From NCBI RefSeq assembly GCF_900129855.1, contig NZ_LT670819.1:4650001-4714000 (forward strand): DNA of 64,000 nt, written 5' to 3'. Source of the DNA: Streptomyces sp. 3214.6. Its GTDB lineage: Bacteria > Actinomycetota > Actinomycetes > Streptomycetales > Streptomycetaceae. This document shows, piece by piece, positions 1 to 9,689 of this stretch (the stretch's first letter is position 1; each line of letters starts with the position of its first letter). The position numbers were made by a program, and so were the translations under genes. The notes below the pieces were generated by a model. It saw only the letters and a list, made by a program, of their open reading frames with translations, made no database searches and was not told the origin of the DNA.

Positions 1-325
1 CCGGGTAACCGCCAGCCTCCGGGGACTCTTCACCGGAGCAGCTGAGCGCCTTCTCCGGACGGGGGTCGAGGAGGTACGGCTTGCTGGTGACGCCCTTCAG
101 GACGTCCGACGGACAGGACCCGATCCACGCGGCCCCTTCCGCATCGTTCTTGACCTCCATGTCGCTGCAATACTCGCCGCCCACGGTCTTGAAGCACTGG
201 TAGGCCGGGTAACCGCCACCCTCCGGGAACTCTTCACCAGTGCCGGCAGCGAAGGTGGTTCCCGACACGGCGAGGAGGCCGGAGACGGCCAGAAGGGCGG
301 CGGGCAGGACGGTGCGGATACGCAT
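1..325 (-). CDS. secreted small protein, C-terminus beyond the window edge
   Basis: Reading leftward from ATG at 325, the first 108 codons are in the window and no stop is reached. The N-terminus is a clear Sec signal peptide: MRIR, then a Leu/Ala/Val-rich core, then a cleavage region ending in TFA-AG. The mature part is Cys-containing (QCFK, YCSD, GSCPSD, LSCSGEE) and looks like a small disulfide-stabilised exported protein. The segment GEEFPEGGGYP right after the signal peptide recurs about 65 residues later as GEESPEAGGYP, so the protein may be built from a duplicated Cys-rich unit. I do not recognise a family. Confidence 0.7.
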   Translation of the reverse strand, partial: MRIRTVLPAALLAVSGLLAVSGTTFAAGTGEEFPEGGGYPAYQCFKTVGGEYCSDMEVKNDAEGAAWIGSCPSDVLKGVTSKPYLLDPRPEKALSCSGEESPEAGGYP

Positions 326-618
326 GGCTCTCCTGTGGATGTGATCGGGGTGTGAGTCGGGCCGTTTTCCTCTGGGCTTCTCGCGAAACCCCGTCGGTCG
401 GCCGCTTTCTGAGCCAGAGCCTAGGAAGCGGCCCCACAGAAAAGGCTGGAGCCGTTCTGGATCCGTCGGACCGGTCTGCCTATAGCTGCCGACCTGCGAA
501 AACGCCGCTCATTGAGTGCGGTGGCGCATCGTGACCGGCAAGGCGGATTGAGGAAACCGGCAATCGACCGGCAATCGCGCCGCAGGGCGGCGTCGTTCAG
601 GTGATCCGTCCGGTTCGA

Positions 619-861
619 TCACGTGATGCCCACCCAGGCCGATCGCCATCTTCGTCGGGGAGCAGACTGCCGGGGAACCTTTTCGTTCTGGCCCCTGTGG
701 CTGTTCAGTGGCCATTCCCCCCGCCACGGGTGCCGGCTGCGGGATGTCGCACGAGAGTGCACGCCTGCCGCCGGTGAAAGGAGGGTGTGCAGCCCGAGTT
801 GGGCGGCGGCAGCGCAGTTCTCGAGCCGGTCGTCGACGAAGAGCGAAACACTGGACCTGGC
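619..861 (-). pseudogene. decayed HAD-superfamily hydrolase fragment
   Basis: On the minus strand the stretch VSLFVDDRLENCAAAAQLGL (about 781-849) matches the motif IV region of HAD-IA hydrolases: hydrophobic strand, then the DD metal pair, then the N-x-x-A-A-x-x-x-G helix. No nucleophile motif DxDxT, catalytic lysine or start codon is present upstream in the same frame. The sequence after the motif is Arg/Ser-rich and ends at TGA 619-621. I read it as the leftover C-terminal part of a lost phosphatase-type gene. The boundaries are approximate. Confidence 0.4.
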
Positions 862-1061
862 CGGCCGAATCGAGGGCGCCGCAGCGGGCGGGCCCGCCGC
901 AGGGCCTACCCGGCCTTGCCCCGCCTCCCGCGCGGACCGCCCTCGAAAGTGGGGCGCACCGGCTCGGCCGGCGGCCGCTGCGGTCCCCGGCCCGGGGCCG
1001 CAGCGACCGCATGACCGTCGTCACGCATGACCGTCGTGACGCGTCCGCCGCAGGATGCCGC

Positions 1062-2708
1062 TCAGTTCACGTTGACCGCGCTCCAGGCCGCCGCCACCGT
1101 GTCGTACTCCGCGCTGCCCGCGCCGTAGAGGTCGCGGGCCGCGTTCAGGGTGGCCGCCCTCGCTCCGGAGTAGTTCGTCGTGGACGTCATGTAGACGGTC
1201 AGGGCGCGGTACCAGATCGCGCCGAGCTTGGCGCGGCCGATGCCGGAGACAGTCGAGCCGTTGTACGTCGGGGAGTTGTAGGTGACCCCGTTGATCGTCT
1301 TCGCGCCGCTGCCCTCCGCGAGGAGGTAGGCGAAGTGGTTGGCGACGCCGGACGAGAAGTGGACGCTGAGGTTGGCGACCGAACTGCTCCAGTAGTCCGC
1401 GGAACCGCCGTCCCTGCTCGGCTTGTCCATGTAGCGCAGAGCGTCGTGCCCGAAGCCGGAGCGGACGACCTTCTCGCCGATCAGGTAGTCGCCGGGGTCC
1501 TGCGCGTTCCCCGCGTAGAACTCGACCAGCGTTCCGAAAATGTCGGACGTCGCCTCGTTCAGACCGCCGGACTCGCCCGAGTAGACCAGTCTGGCCGTTC
1601 TCGAGGTCACTCCGTGGGACATCTCGTGGGCGGCCACGTCCAGCGAGACCAGCGGCCCGAAATGGGTGCCGTTACCGTCGCCGTAGGACATGCAGAAGCA
1701 GTCGTCGTTCCAGAAGGCGTTGGAGAGTTTGTTGCCGTAGTGGACACGGTTGTAGGAGCCCTTGCCGTCGTTTCCGATGCCGTTGCGGCCGTGGACGTCC
1801 TTGTAGTAGTCCCAGGTCATATCGCTGCCGTACTGGGCGTCGACAGCGACAGTCGAGCGGTCGGCGGTCGTGCCCGTACCCCAGTGGTTGTCGTCGTCCG
1901 TGAAGAGGGTCACGGGGACGCGGCTGCCGCAGGTACCGCCACTGCACACGTCGGTCTTGTCGGCCGCGTCAGCGGTGTAGGTGTTGCCGCGTGTGGGGTC
2001 CTTGAGCTGGTAGGTCGATCCCGAGAGGGTCGTCTCCAGCGGGAGCGTGCCGGCGTACAGGGAGTTGCCGTCGCCGGTGGCCGTCTCCATGGTGTCCCAG
2101 GCATCGATCCGGGCACCCGTACGGGCATCGGTCAGCACGGTGCGGGCGACCGGGTTGCCGAGCGAGTCCAAGGCGGTGGCGTACGTGCGCCAGGCCAGTC
2201 TCGGGGCACCGTGCAGGGCGTCAACGACGAGTTGGGGCTTGGCGTTCACCTGCTTCAGCGCGTCGCCCGGCTTGGCCGCGCGCAGGGCGTTCACGGCGAC
2301 GTCGGCCGCCTCGGTGGCCGACACCTTCGGGGTGGTGCTCGGCAGTGAGATCGCCGCCCTCGTCGCCCGGTCGGCGCCGCGGTAGGTGCCGTCGGGGGCC
2401 AGATGGACGACTAAGTCACCGCCCAGGACGGGGAGTTGGCGGTAGGTGCGGTCGTAGCGGACGTGCTGGGCGCCGTCCTTGTCCACGATCACGTCACGCA
2501 CGGAGGTGTCCTGCGCGGAGGTGAGGCCCAGGGCCGCGGCCCGGTCGGCGAGGGCCGCCGACGCGTTGTCGAGGGCGGTGGCCCGGGTCGGCCTGTCGGC
2601 CGCCTCGGCGGCCGGGGGGAGTGAGGCGGCCAGAAGTGTGGCGGTGGTGGCGGCGATGCCGACGGTGGCGAGACGGGAGCCTCGGACGTGCTGCCGTATC
2701 CGACTCAT
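1062..2708 (-). CDS. secreted M4-family (thermolysin-like) zinc metalloprotease
   Basis: A 548-residue preproprotein. Residues 1-39 form a signal peptide (MSRIRQHVRGS, hydrophobic core, then A-E-A-A-D), followed by a long FTP/PepSY-type propeptide (about 45-210) that normally inhibits and folds the protease. The catalytic domain carries the zinc motif HEMSH near residue 360 and the third ligand in GLNEATSDIFG about 20 residues on, as in thermolysin; NAFWND and the C-terminal helical domain are also typical. It should degrade extracellular protein. ATG 2708 is preferred over the longer upstream frame because an AAGGAGA site lies about 13-19 bases before it and the signal peptide starts there. 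It is monocistronic. Confidence 0.93.
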   Translation of the reverse strand: MSRIRQHVRGSRLATVGIAATTATLLAASLPPAAEAADRPTRATALDNASAALADRAAALGLTSAQDTSVRDVIVDKDGAQHVRYDRTYRQLPVLGGDLVVHLAPDGTYRGADRATRAAISLPSTTPKVSATEAADVAVNALRAAKPGDALKQVNAKPQLVVDALHGAPRLAWRTYATALDSLGNPVARTVLTDARTGARIDAWDTMETATGDGNSLYAGTLPLETTLSGSTYQLKDPTRGNTYTADAADKTDVCSGGTCGSRVPVTLFTDDDNHWGTGTTADRSTVAVDAQYGSDMTWDYYKDVHGRNGIGNDGKGSYNRVHYGNKLSNAFWNDDCFCMSYGDGNGTHFGPLVSLDVAAHEMSHGVTSRTARLVYSGESGGLNEATSDIFGTLVEFYAGNAQDPGDYLIGEKVVRSGFGHDALRYMDKPSRDGGSADYWSSSVANLSVHFSSGVANHFAYLLAEGSGAKTINGVTYNSPTYNGSTVSGIGRAKLGAIWYRALTVYMTSTTNYSGARAATLNAARDLYGAGSAEYDTVAAAWSAVNVN

Positions 2709-2754
2709 CAGTGTCTTCTGTCTCCTTGAGAAGGCGCCGTGGGGGCGCGTGCCC

Positions 2755-2795
2755 GGGGGGTGGCACAGGGGGGGTGGCACAGGGGGGGTGGCACA
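2755..2795. repeat. three tandem copies of a 14-base G-rich unit
   Basis: The unit GGGGGGGTGGCACA is repeated about three times, the first copy one base short at its G-run. It lies 47-87 bases upstream of the M4 protease start, in its presumed 5' regulatory region. Homopolymeric G-runs of this type are prone to slippage, so copy number or run length could vary between strains. No function is established. Confidence 0.75.
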
Positions 2796-3001
2796 TGAAG
2801 GGGCGCTGAGGGCAGCGCTGATCTTGTCCTGGCATTCAAGAGGGCACATGCCTGTCATGTCCATACCCGCTGCGCGATGGACGGGAGAAGCGCAGCAACG
2901 GGAGAGGACCGTTTCCGCGACCGCCCTCGACACCCCTGAACCGGGGCCTCGGAACTGGTGGGTTCACGTATCCAGGGAGTCGACAGGGCGACGCCCGCGA
3001 C

Positions 3002-3217
3002 CGGCTTGCCGAGATAGCCGCTGGGGAAGGACTGTCTCTCCGCGCCTACCTGGCCAGGCTCGCCGAGACCCTCCTCACTCCGGCGGAGCGGGCCGAACGG
3101 GCGGAGAAGGCACGGGCGGTGCTGCGGGCGTGGAACGGATACGACCCGAACGAGGACGAGCGGGCCGAACTGGACGCCGAACTCGACCGTCGCATGGCCG
3201 AAGCGGGTGCCGCGTGA
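3002..3217 (+). pseudogene. antitoxin of a PIN toxin, N-terminus missing
   Basis: The frame reads RLAEIAAGEGLSLRAYLARL..., then an Ala/Arg/Glu-rich helical tail ending EAGAA at TGA 3215-3217. This matches the helix and C-terminal, toxin-neutralising part of ribbon-helix-helix-like antitoxins paired with PIN toxins. Going upstream in frame to about 2880 I find no ATG, GTG or TTG, and the DNA-binding beta strand expected at the N-terminus is absent. The gene seems decapitated, perhaps by recombination near 2990. The toxin start GTG 3214 overlaps its stop by 4 bases, so the pair was translationally coupled. Confidence 0.6.
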
Positions 3218-3594
3218 TCCGTGATGTGCACGTGTTCCTCGACGACAGCGCACTGGTGGCCGCCGGAAGCGGCAACGTCCTGGCCTCGCGGCTGATCCAT
3301 CGTGCTCATGCCGAGCAGGGCTGGTTCCTGTACGCCACTGTGTGCGCCCTTGTCGAGGCCGACCGCGCCCGGCCGGGCACAGCAGAGCACCTTGCCGCGC
3401 TGCCCGGCATCGTGACCGTCGACCTGGACCTGCCGGCCGCCCTGTCGGTGGCCCGAGCGACCACATGGGCCGACGCCCACACTCTCTACGCCGCTCAGCC
3501 CAGCCCCGACCGACCGGATGGCGCCTTGATCGCGACCATCCGGCCGCACACATGGAAGGAGCAGCCGGCGCGCACGCTGGACCTCAGTCCTTGA
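3214..3594 (+). CDS. PIN-domain ribonuclease toxin (VapC-like)
   Basis: A 126-residue protein that starts with GTG 3214, overlapping the antitoxin stop (GTGA). It follows PIN-domain order: FLDDSALVA near the N-terminus with the first acidic residue, LVEADR near residue 50, and DRPDGALIAT near the C-terminus with the later acidic residues. PIN toxins cleave RNA (tRNA or rRNA) with Mg2+ and stop growth when not bound by antitoxin. The reading frame is intact although its partner is truncated. It may rely on another antitoxin, or its activity may be reduced. Family assignment is by motif and neighbour, not by search. Confidence 0.7.
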   Translation: MIRDVHVFLDDSALVAAGSGNVLASRLIHRAHAEQGWFLYATVCALVEADRARPGTAEHLAALPGIVTVDLDLPAALSVARATTWADAHTLYAAQPSPDRPDGALIATIRPHTWKEQPARTLDLSP

Positions 3595-3637
3595 TCCAAG
3601 CGACAAGCCGCACCGAACATTTGGCCGGGACGGACGG

Positions 3638-3678
3638 GAGCGGGTGCCCCTCCACAGGCTGTGGACGGGCACCCGCTC
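3638..3678. terminator. bidirectional hairpin between convergent genes
   Basis: The arms GAGCGGGTGCCC and GGGCACCCGCTC pair perfectly, and the inner TCCACA/TGTGGA extends the stem. It sits between the ends of the PIN toxin (+) and the YbjN-like gene (-), where a shared terminator is expected. Confidence 0.75.
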
Positions 3679-3700
3679 GACGTAGGGGCAGGTCCTGGAC

Positions 3701-4255
3701 CTACTCGTCGTCCTCGGCCTTTTCGATGCCCTCGCCGGGGTTGCCGTCGGCGTCGTTGATCTCCGACTCCAGGCCCAGCTGCTCCACGAGCCACTTGTCG
3801 AACTCGATCGCCGCGCGCACCCAGCTCACCGTCGAGGAGACGAACAGCTCGATGTTCACGCCGGCGCCGATCAGCAGCTGCGCCTCGCCGATGAGGCGGA
3901 CGGTGCCGTCGTCGTGGGTGTGGGTGTAGACCTTGGGCCACAGGGTGCGCCGGTTCCAGTCGTCGATCGACTCCAGCAGCTGCACCTTGTCGTCGATCTT
4001 GTGGGGCCGGTCGTAGAACGTCCGCACCGAGTAGACCTGCTGGTCGCCCTCGCCGCGGAACATGAAGTACGTACGGAACTCCTCCCACGGCGCCGCGAGG
4101 TCACCCTCGTCGTCGACGACGTACTTCAGCTCCATCTGGTCGAGGAGCTGCTTCACGAGATCCTGGTCCGGGACGACGGGGCCCGCCGGTCCACCCTGGG
4201 GCTGCGGCTCGGGCTGGCCCCCGAAGTTCGGAATCGAGGACGGGTCGATGGACAT
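3701..4255 (-). CDS. YbjN domain-containing protein
   Basis: A 184-residue protein. After a Pro/Gln/Gly-rich N-terminus (about 1-30) it has the alpha/beta sequence pattern of the YbjN / type III secretion chaperone-like fold: DQDLVKQLLDQMELKYVVDDEGDL, then strands FRTYFMFRGE and VYSVRTFYD, and a final helix AAIEFDKWLVEQLG. The C-terminus is acidic. ATG 4255 is used because upstream residues are not conserved-looking and the Pro-rich start is typical for the family. It lies 184 bases after clpB on the same strand and may be read through from it. The family has a proposed link to stress tolerance but no defined activity. Confidence 0.8.
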   Translation of the reverse strand: MSIDPSSIPNFGGQPEPQPQGGPAGPVVPDQDLVKQLLDQMELKYVVDDEGDLAAPWEEFRTYFMFRGEGDQQVYSVRTFYDRPHKIDDKVQLLESIDDWNRRTLWPKVYTHTHDDGTVRLIGEAQLLIGAGVNIELFVSSTVSWVRAAIEFDKWLVEQLGLESEINDADGNPGEGIEKAEDDE

Positions 4256-4439
4256 ACTGGGTACTCCCGCGGTCGTCTGGATCGTCCGGCCATCGCTGAG
4301 ACCAGACGTATAGCCCACCCTCTCTCTCTTGCCCCGTGCCCGGCAACCTGCCCCGGCCGACAGGCTTCCACCACGCGACGGATCAAGGACGTGAGCACCC
4401 GAACGCCGGGACCCGCGTCCCCTCACCTCGGCCCCGGAA

Positions 4440-7037
<2,598 letters not shown>

Positions 7038-7097
7038 GTTCGCTGTCTCCTCCTTGCGTCAGCGCTACCCGTTACTGACTCAGTCAGCGTACACAAA

Positions 7098-7118
7098 GTT
7101 GAGTCTATTCCGCTCAAG
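7098..7118. promoter_or_regulatory. HAIR operator (HspR binding site) for clpB
   Basis: GTTGAGT-N7-GCTCAAG matches the HspR-associated inverted repeat consensus CTTGAGT-N7-ACTCAAG at 12 of 14 arm positions. It lies 61 bases before the clpB start. HspR with DnaK as co-repressor binds such sites in Streptomyces, and heat shock releases it. Confidence 0.85.
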
Positions 7119-7146
7119 GTGTGCGGAACAGGGTGGGACGAGAGTT

Positions 7147-7251
7147 GGGGGTGGGGGACGGCGGGGGGACGGCGGGGGGACGGCCGGGGGGGCGGCGGGG
7201 GGACGGCGGGGGGACGGCGGGAGGGGCGGCCCGGGAGGGGCGGCCCGGGAG
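7147..7251. repeat. G-rich minisatellite upstream of the PPOX gene
   Basis: About six imperfect copies of a 12-base unit GGGGGGACGGCG (about 7152-7225) are followed by two copies of GAGGGGCGGCCCGGG. The array fills the space between the clpB promoter and the plus-strand oxidoreductase start at 7268. Dense G-runs on one strand could form quadruplexes and are prone to copy-number change. Confidence 0.85.
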
Positions 7252-7267
7252 GCAGTAGTTTCGGGCC

Positions 7268-7681
7268 ATGGCCGCATACCCCCAGGACCCGAGCGCCCCC
7301 GACGCGCCGTATCTCGCCTTCTGGCGCGAACGCCATCTGTGCACGCTGACCACACCACGCCCGGACGGCAGTCCGCACGTGGTTCCGGTCGGAGTGACCT
7401 ACGACCCCGAGGCCGGCCTCGCCCGGGTCATCGCGAACAAGACGAGCACGAAGGTGGGCAACGTCCTGGCGGCGGGCCCGGCCGGCGCCCGGGTCGCGGT
7501 GTGCCAGGTGGACGGGCGGCGCTGGGCCACGCTGGAGGGGCGCGCTCAGGTGCGTACCGAGCCGGAGCGGGTGGCGGAGGCCGAGCGGCGGTACGCGCAG
7601 CGGTACGGGCGCACGCCGAGCCCGAACCCCGCGCGCGTGGTGATCGAGATCGAGCTGACCCGGGCGATGGGGCAGGGCTGA
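7268..7681 (+). CDS. PPOX-class (F420/FMN split-barrel) oxidoreductase
   Basis: 137 residues, a typical length for single-domain pyridoxamine-phosphate-oxidase-like flavin/F420 proteins. The start AFWRERHLCTLTTPRPDGSPHVVPVG contains the family signature: a helix, strand LCTLTT, then DGxPHVVPV. It continues with VIANKTSTKVGNV, whose T-x-K binds cofactor phosphate, and a barrel strand GRRWATLEGRAQV. Members reduce diverse substrates with F420H2 or act on heme; the substrate here cannot be told. ATG 7268 gives the expected N-terminus. It stands alone, ahead of a strong hairpin. Confidence 0.85.
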   Translation: MAAYPQDPSAPDAPYLAFWRERHLCTLTTPRPDGSPHVVPVGVTYDPEAGLARVIANKTSTKVGNVLAAGPAGARVAVCQVDGRRWATLEGRAQVRTEPERVAEAERRYAQRYGRTPSPNPARVVIEIELTRAMGQG

Positions 7682-7795
7682 CGGCGCGGCCGGCGACGCG
7701 GCTGACCGGATTCCGGTTCTGTCCCGTTGTGTTCCGGCGTCGTTTTCCGGCCAACGCTCAAGCGGGTGCATAACCCGAAATATCCCCGCAAACTG

Positions 7796-7834
7796 CAGCG
7801 GCGTCACCGTGTTCAGGTCACGGTGACGCCGCTG
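7796..7834. terminator. 16-bp-stem bidirectional hairpin
   Basis: CAGCGGCGTCACCGTG and CACGGTGACGCCGCTG form a perfect 16-bp stem with a 7-base loop. It sits between the convergent ends of the PPOX gene and the Rieske-like gene. Confidence 0.85.
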
Positions 7835-7879
7835 CGGGGGGAAGCGCCTGAGCGATCTTTTTACGACGGGGGAATCGCG

Positions 7880-8215
7880 TCAGGCACTGCGGGGGGTGGC
7901 TGAGGTGGTCTTCAGGGGCGGGGCCTCGGTCTCGACGAGCCGGTGGTCCCGCTGGTCCAGGTTCACAAAGATCATTCCGTATCGAATGGCGCACCGCACG
8001 GGCTGCGGTGCTCCCCGGGGCTTGCGCAGGCACCGGTAGGCCCGTACGTCCTCGTCCTCGTCGCGCGTCACGACGACCGGCTCACCGAAGACCGTCACCA
8101 TCAACGAGTCACCACTGTGGGGGATGGCGGTGACCAGGTCGATGAAGTGCCAGCCGGAGCGGTAGGCGGTGGCCATTTCGCGGCGGAAGGAGCGGTCGTC
8201 GGGTGGAGTGGTCAT
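7880..8215 (-). CDS. small Rieske-like protein lacking the His ligands
   Basis: 111 residues from ATG 8215, overlapping the stop of the DSTW-repeat gene by 3 bases of ATGA, so the two are coupled. The pattern GWHFIDLVTAIP, GDSLMVTVFGEPVVVTRDED, VRAYRCLRKPRG, VRCAIRYGMIFVNLD follows the Rieske oxygenase [2Fe-2S] domain strand for strand, including GDS..V...EPVVVTRD. A real Rieske centre needs C-x-H and C-x-x-H. Here Cys62 is followed by L-R, and Cys75 by A-I-R, so both histidines are replaced by Arg. It probably keeps the fold but binds no ordinary Rieske cluster. Partner, substrate and location are unknown, and no oxygenase catalytic domain is present. Confidence 0.6.
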   Translation of the reverse strand: MTTPPDDRSFRREMATAYRSGWHFIDLVTAIPHSGDSLMVTVFGEPVVVTRDEDEDVRAYRCLRKPRGAPQPVRCAIRYGMIFVNLDQRDHRLVETEAPPLKTTSATPRSA

Positions 8216-8517
8216 GACTCGGCGACCCACGTGCTGTCGGCGGGAGCGACCCAGGTGCTGTCGCCAGGAGCGACCCAGGTGCTGTCACGCGGCACGTCCG
8301 CCGCGGTCACGACCCACGTGCTGTCGCGCGGTGCGACCCAGGTGCTGTCGCCGGCCACGACGGCGGTGCCGGCGCCCGGGCTCCACGTACTGTCGCGCGC
8401 CGTGTCGCCCGTCGTCCCCGCAAGGCCGCTCAGCGCTCCGAAGGCCAGGGCGGCGGAGAAGGCGGCGGCAAGCGCCGAGCGAAGCATTCTCTTATGCATA
8501 GTCGGCTTCGTCCTCAT
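8212..8517 (-). CDS. secreted DSTW-repeat peptide precursor
   Basis: 101 residues. MRTKPTMHKRMLRSALAAAF starts a signal peptide whose core runs to about residue 33. The rest is six copies of DSTW, mostly DSTWVAP with G, A or R between copies (DSTWSPG, DSTWVAPR, DSTWVVT..., DSTWVAPG, DSTWVAPA, DSTWVAES). Nothing in it suggests an enzyme. It could be a multi-copy peptide precursor or a repetitive surface peptide. ATG 8517 has a good GAGAGGTGA site 6-14 bases upstream; ATG 8499 is the alternative. It is coupled to the Rieske-like gene and divergent from a LuxR-type regulator 112 bases away. Function is not known to me. Confidence 0.75.
   Translation of the reverse strand: MRTKPTMHKRMLRSALAAAFSAALAFGALSGLAGTTGDTARDSTWSPGAGTAVVAGDSTWVAPRDSTWVVTAADVPRDSTWVAPGDSTWVAPADSTWVAES
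8221..8396. repeat. degenerate repeat encoding the DSTW units
   Basis: On the plus strand the 12-mer GACCCAGGTGCT and close variants (GACCCACGTGCTG, CTCCACGTACTGTC) recur six times, each followed by GTC. Spacing is 21-39 bases, so the array grew by unequal duplication. The last three copies in the protein, DSTWVAP-type, are the most alike. Confidence 0.75.
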
Positions 8518-8629
8518 TTGAAGGTCACCTCTCCCCCGTCGACTACGACGATGGCCCATTCGGGCACGTCATGGCCACACAATCGATGCATCATGTTCCT
8601 GCACGTTCAGGACCCTGGGGGGTGGAGAT

Positions 8630-9613
8630 TTGACGAAAAATGAGACAAAGCAGACACATCCTCATGCGTCGACTGAGCTGTGCGAGGAAGGTCGCCGTCT
8701 CTATGGGAACGCACTTCGGACGGGCCGCATAGCCCGTGCGGACGTGGAGCCCGCTCCGTGTTTGATGGAGTTCGCCCTGCTTCATGCCGACCCCGACGAC
8801 GCGAACTGGCTGCGCCCGGTGCCCCCGTCGATCGCCCTGTCCCAGCTGCTCAACCCGATCGAACGCGAGATCACCCAGCGCAGACGGCTGTCGGTCGAAC
8901 TCGCCGACGCTTTCGAGCCGTTCATGACCCTCAGCGCCCAGCCGACGCCGACCACGCACTCGATCACGGTGCTGGAGGGCATCGACCGCATCAACGCGGC
9001 GCTCGATCTGGCCACCTCCCAGTGCCAGACCGAGATGCTCACCGTCCAGCCGAGCCGCCGCCGCCTGGAGCACACCCTCGTCCAGGGCCTGGAGCGCGAC
9101 AGACCGCTGATCGAACGCGGCTGCCGCATCCGGACCCTCTACCAGCACACGGCCCGCTACAGCCCCGAGACCCTGGCCTACGTCTCCCAGTTCACCGACG
9201 GCAAGGTCGAGTACCGCACCATCGACGAACTCGTGGAGCGGCTGATCATCTGCGACGAGACGGTGGCCTTCATCCCGACCCGCGACGACGGTCAGGTCGC
9301 CCTCGAACTCCGGCACCCGGGGCTCGTCCGCTACCTGATCAAGGTCTTCGAGTTCATGTGGGGCCGCGCCGTACCCCTGGCCACCGGCGCCCCGTACGAG
9401 ACCGCGCCCGACGGCATCACGGACATCCAGCACTCCATCGCCAAGCTCCTCGTCGAGGGGCACGTCGACGAGGCGATAGCCCGCCGGCTCGGTATGAACG
9501 TCCGCACCTGCCGTGCCCATATCGCCAAACTCGCCACCGCCCTGGGCAGTGGCAGTCGTGCCCAACTCGGCTTCCTCATCGCCCAGTCGGGCATCCTCAG
9601 ACAGGAACCCTGA
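8630..9613 (+). CDS. LuxR-HTH regulator with TrmB/PLD-like sensor (paralog 1)
   Basis: 327 residues from TTG 8630, with a GGAG site just upstream. N-terminus: ELCEEGRRLYGNALRTGRI and PAPCLMEFALL. Middle (about 105-250): INAALDLA..., then GCRIRTLYQHTARY, a conserved RTIDELVERLI and VAFIP...ALELRHPGLVRYL. This resembles the ligand/effector part of TrmB-like regulators. C-terminus: GITDIQHSIAKLLVEGHVDEAIARRLGMNVRTCRAHIAKL, a LuxR/GerE helix-turn-helix. It should bind DNA as a dimer. It is the first of three paralogs here and is divergent from the DSTW-peptide gene, which is a natural candidate target. Confidence 0.8.
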   Translation: MTKNETKQTHPHASTELCEEGRRLYGNALRTGRIARADVEPAPCLMEFALLHADPDDANWLRPVPPSIALSQLLNPIEREITQRRRLSVELADAFEPFMTLSAQPTPTTHSITVLEGIDRINAALDLATSQCQTEMLTVQPSRRRLEHTLVQGLERDRPLIERGCRIRTLYQHTARYSPETLAYVSQFTDGKVEYRTIDELVERLIICDETVAFIPTRDDGQVALELRHPGLVRYLIKVFEFMWGRAVPLATGAPYETAPDGITDIQHSIAKLLVEGHVDEAIARRLGMNVRTCRAHIAKLATALGSGSRAQLGFLIAQSGILRQEP

Positions 9614-9689
9614 CACCCGCACGATCTCACGGACGCACGACCTCACGGACGCACGACCTCACGGACTCACGGACAGGAGGCAGACCGCA

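Noticed and set aside
708..2348. 546-residue open frame on the plus strand
   Set aside because: It is the antisense shadow of the M4 protease; Val/Arg/Gly-rich composition, no motif.
8221..8396. CRISPR-like array
   Set aside because: Repeats are coding (DSTW units), spacers are 9-27 bases and related to each other, and no cas genes are present.
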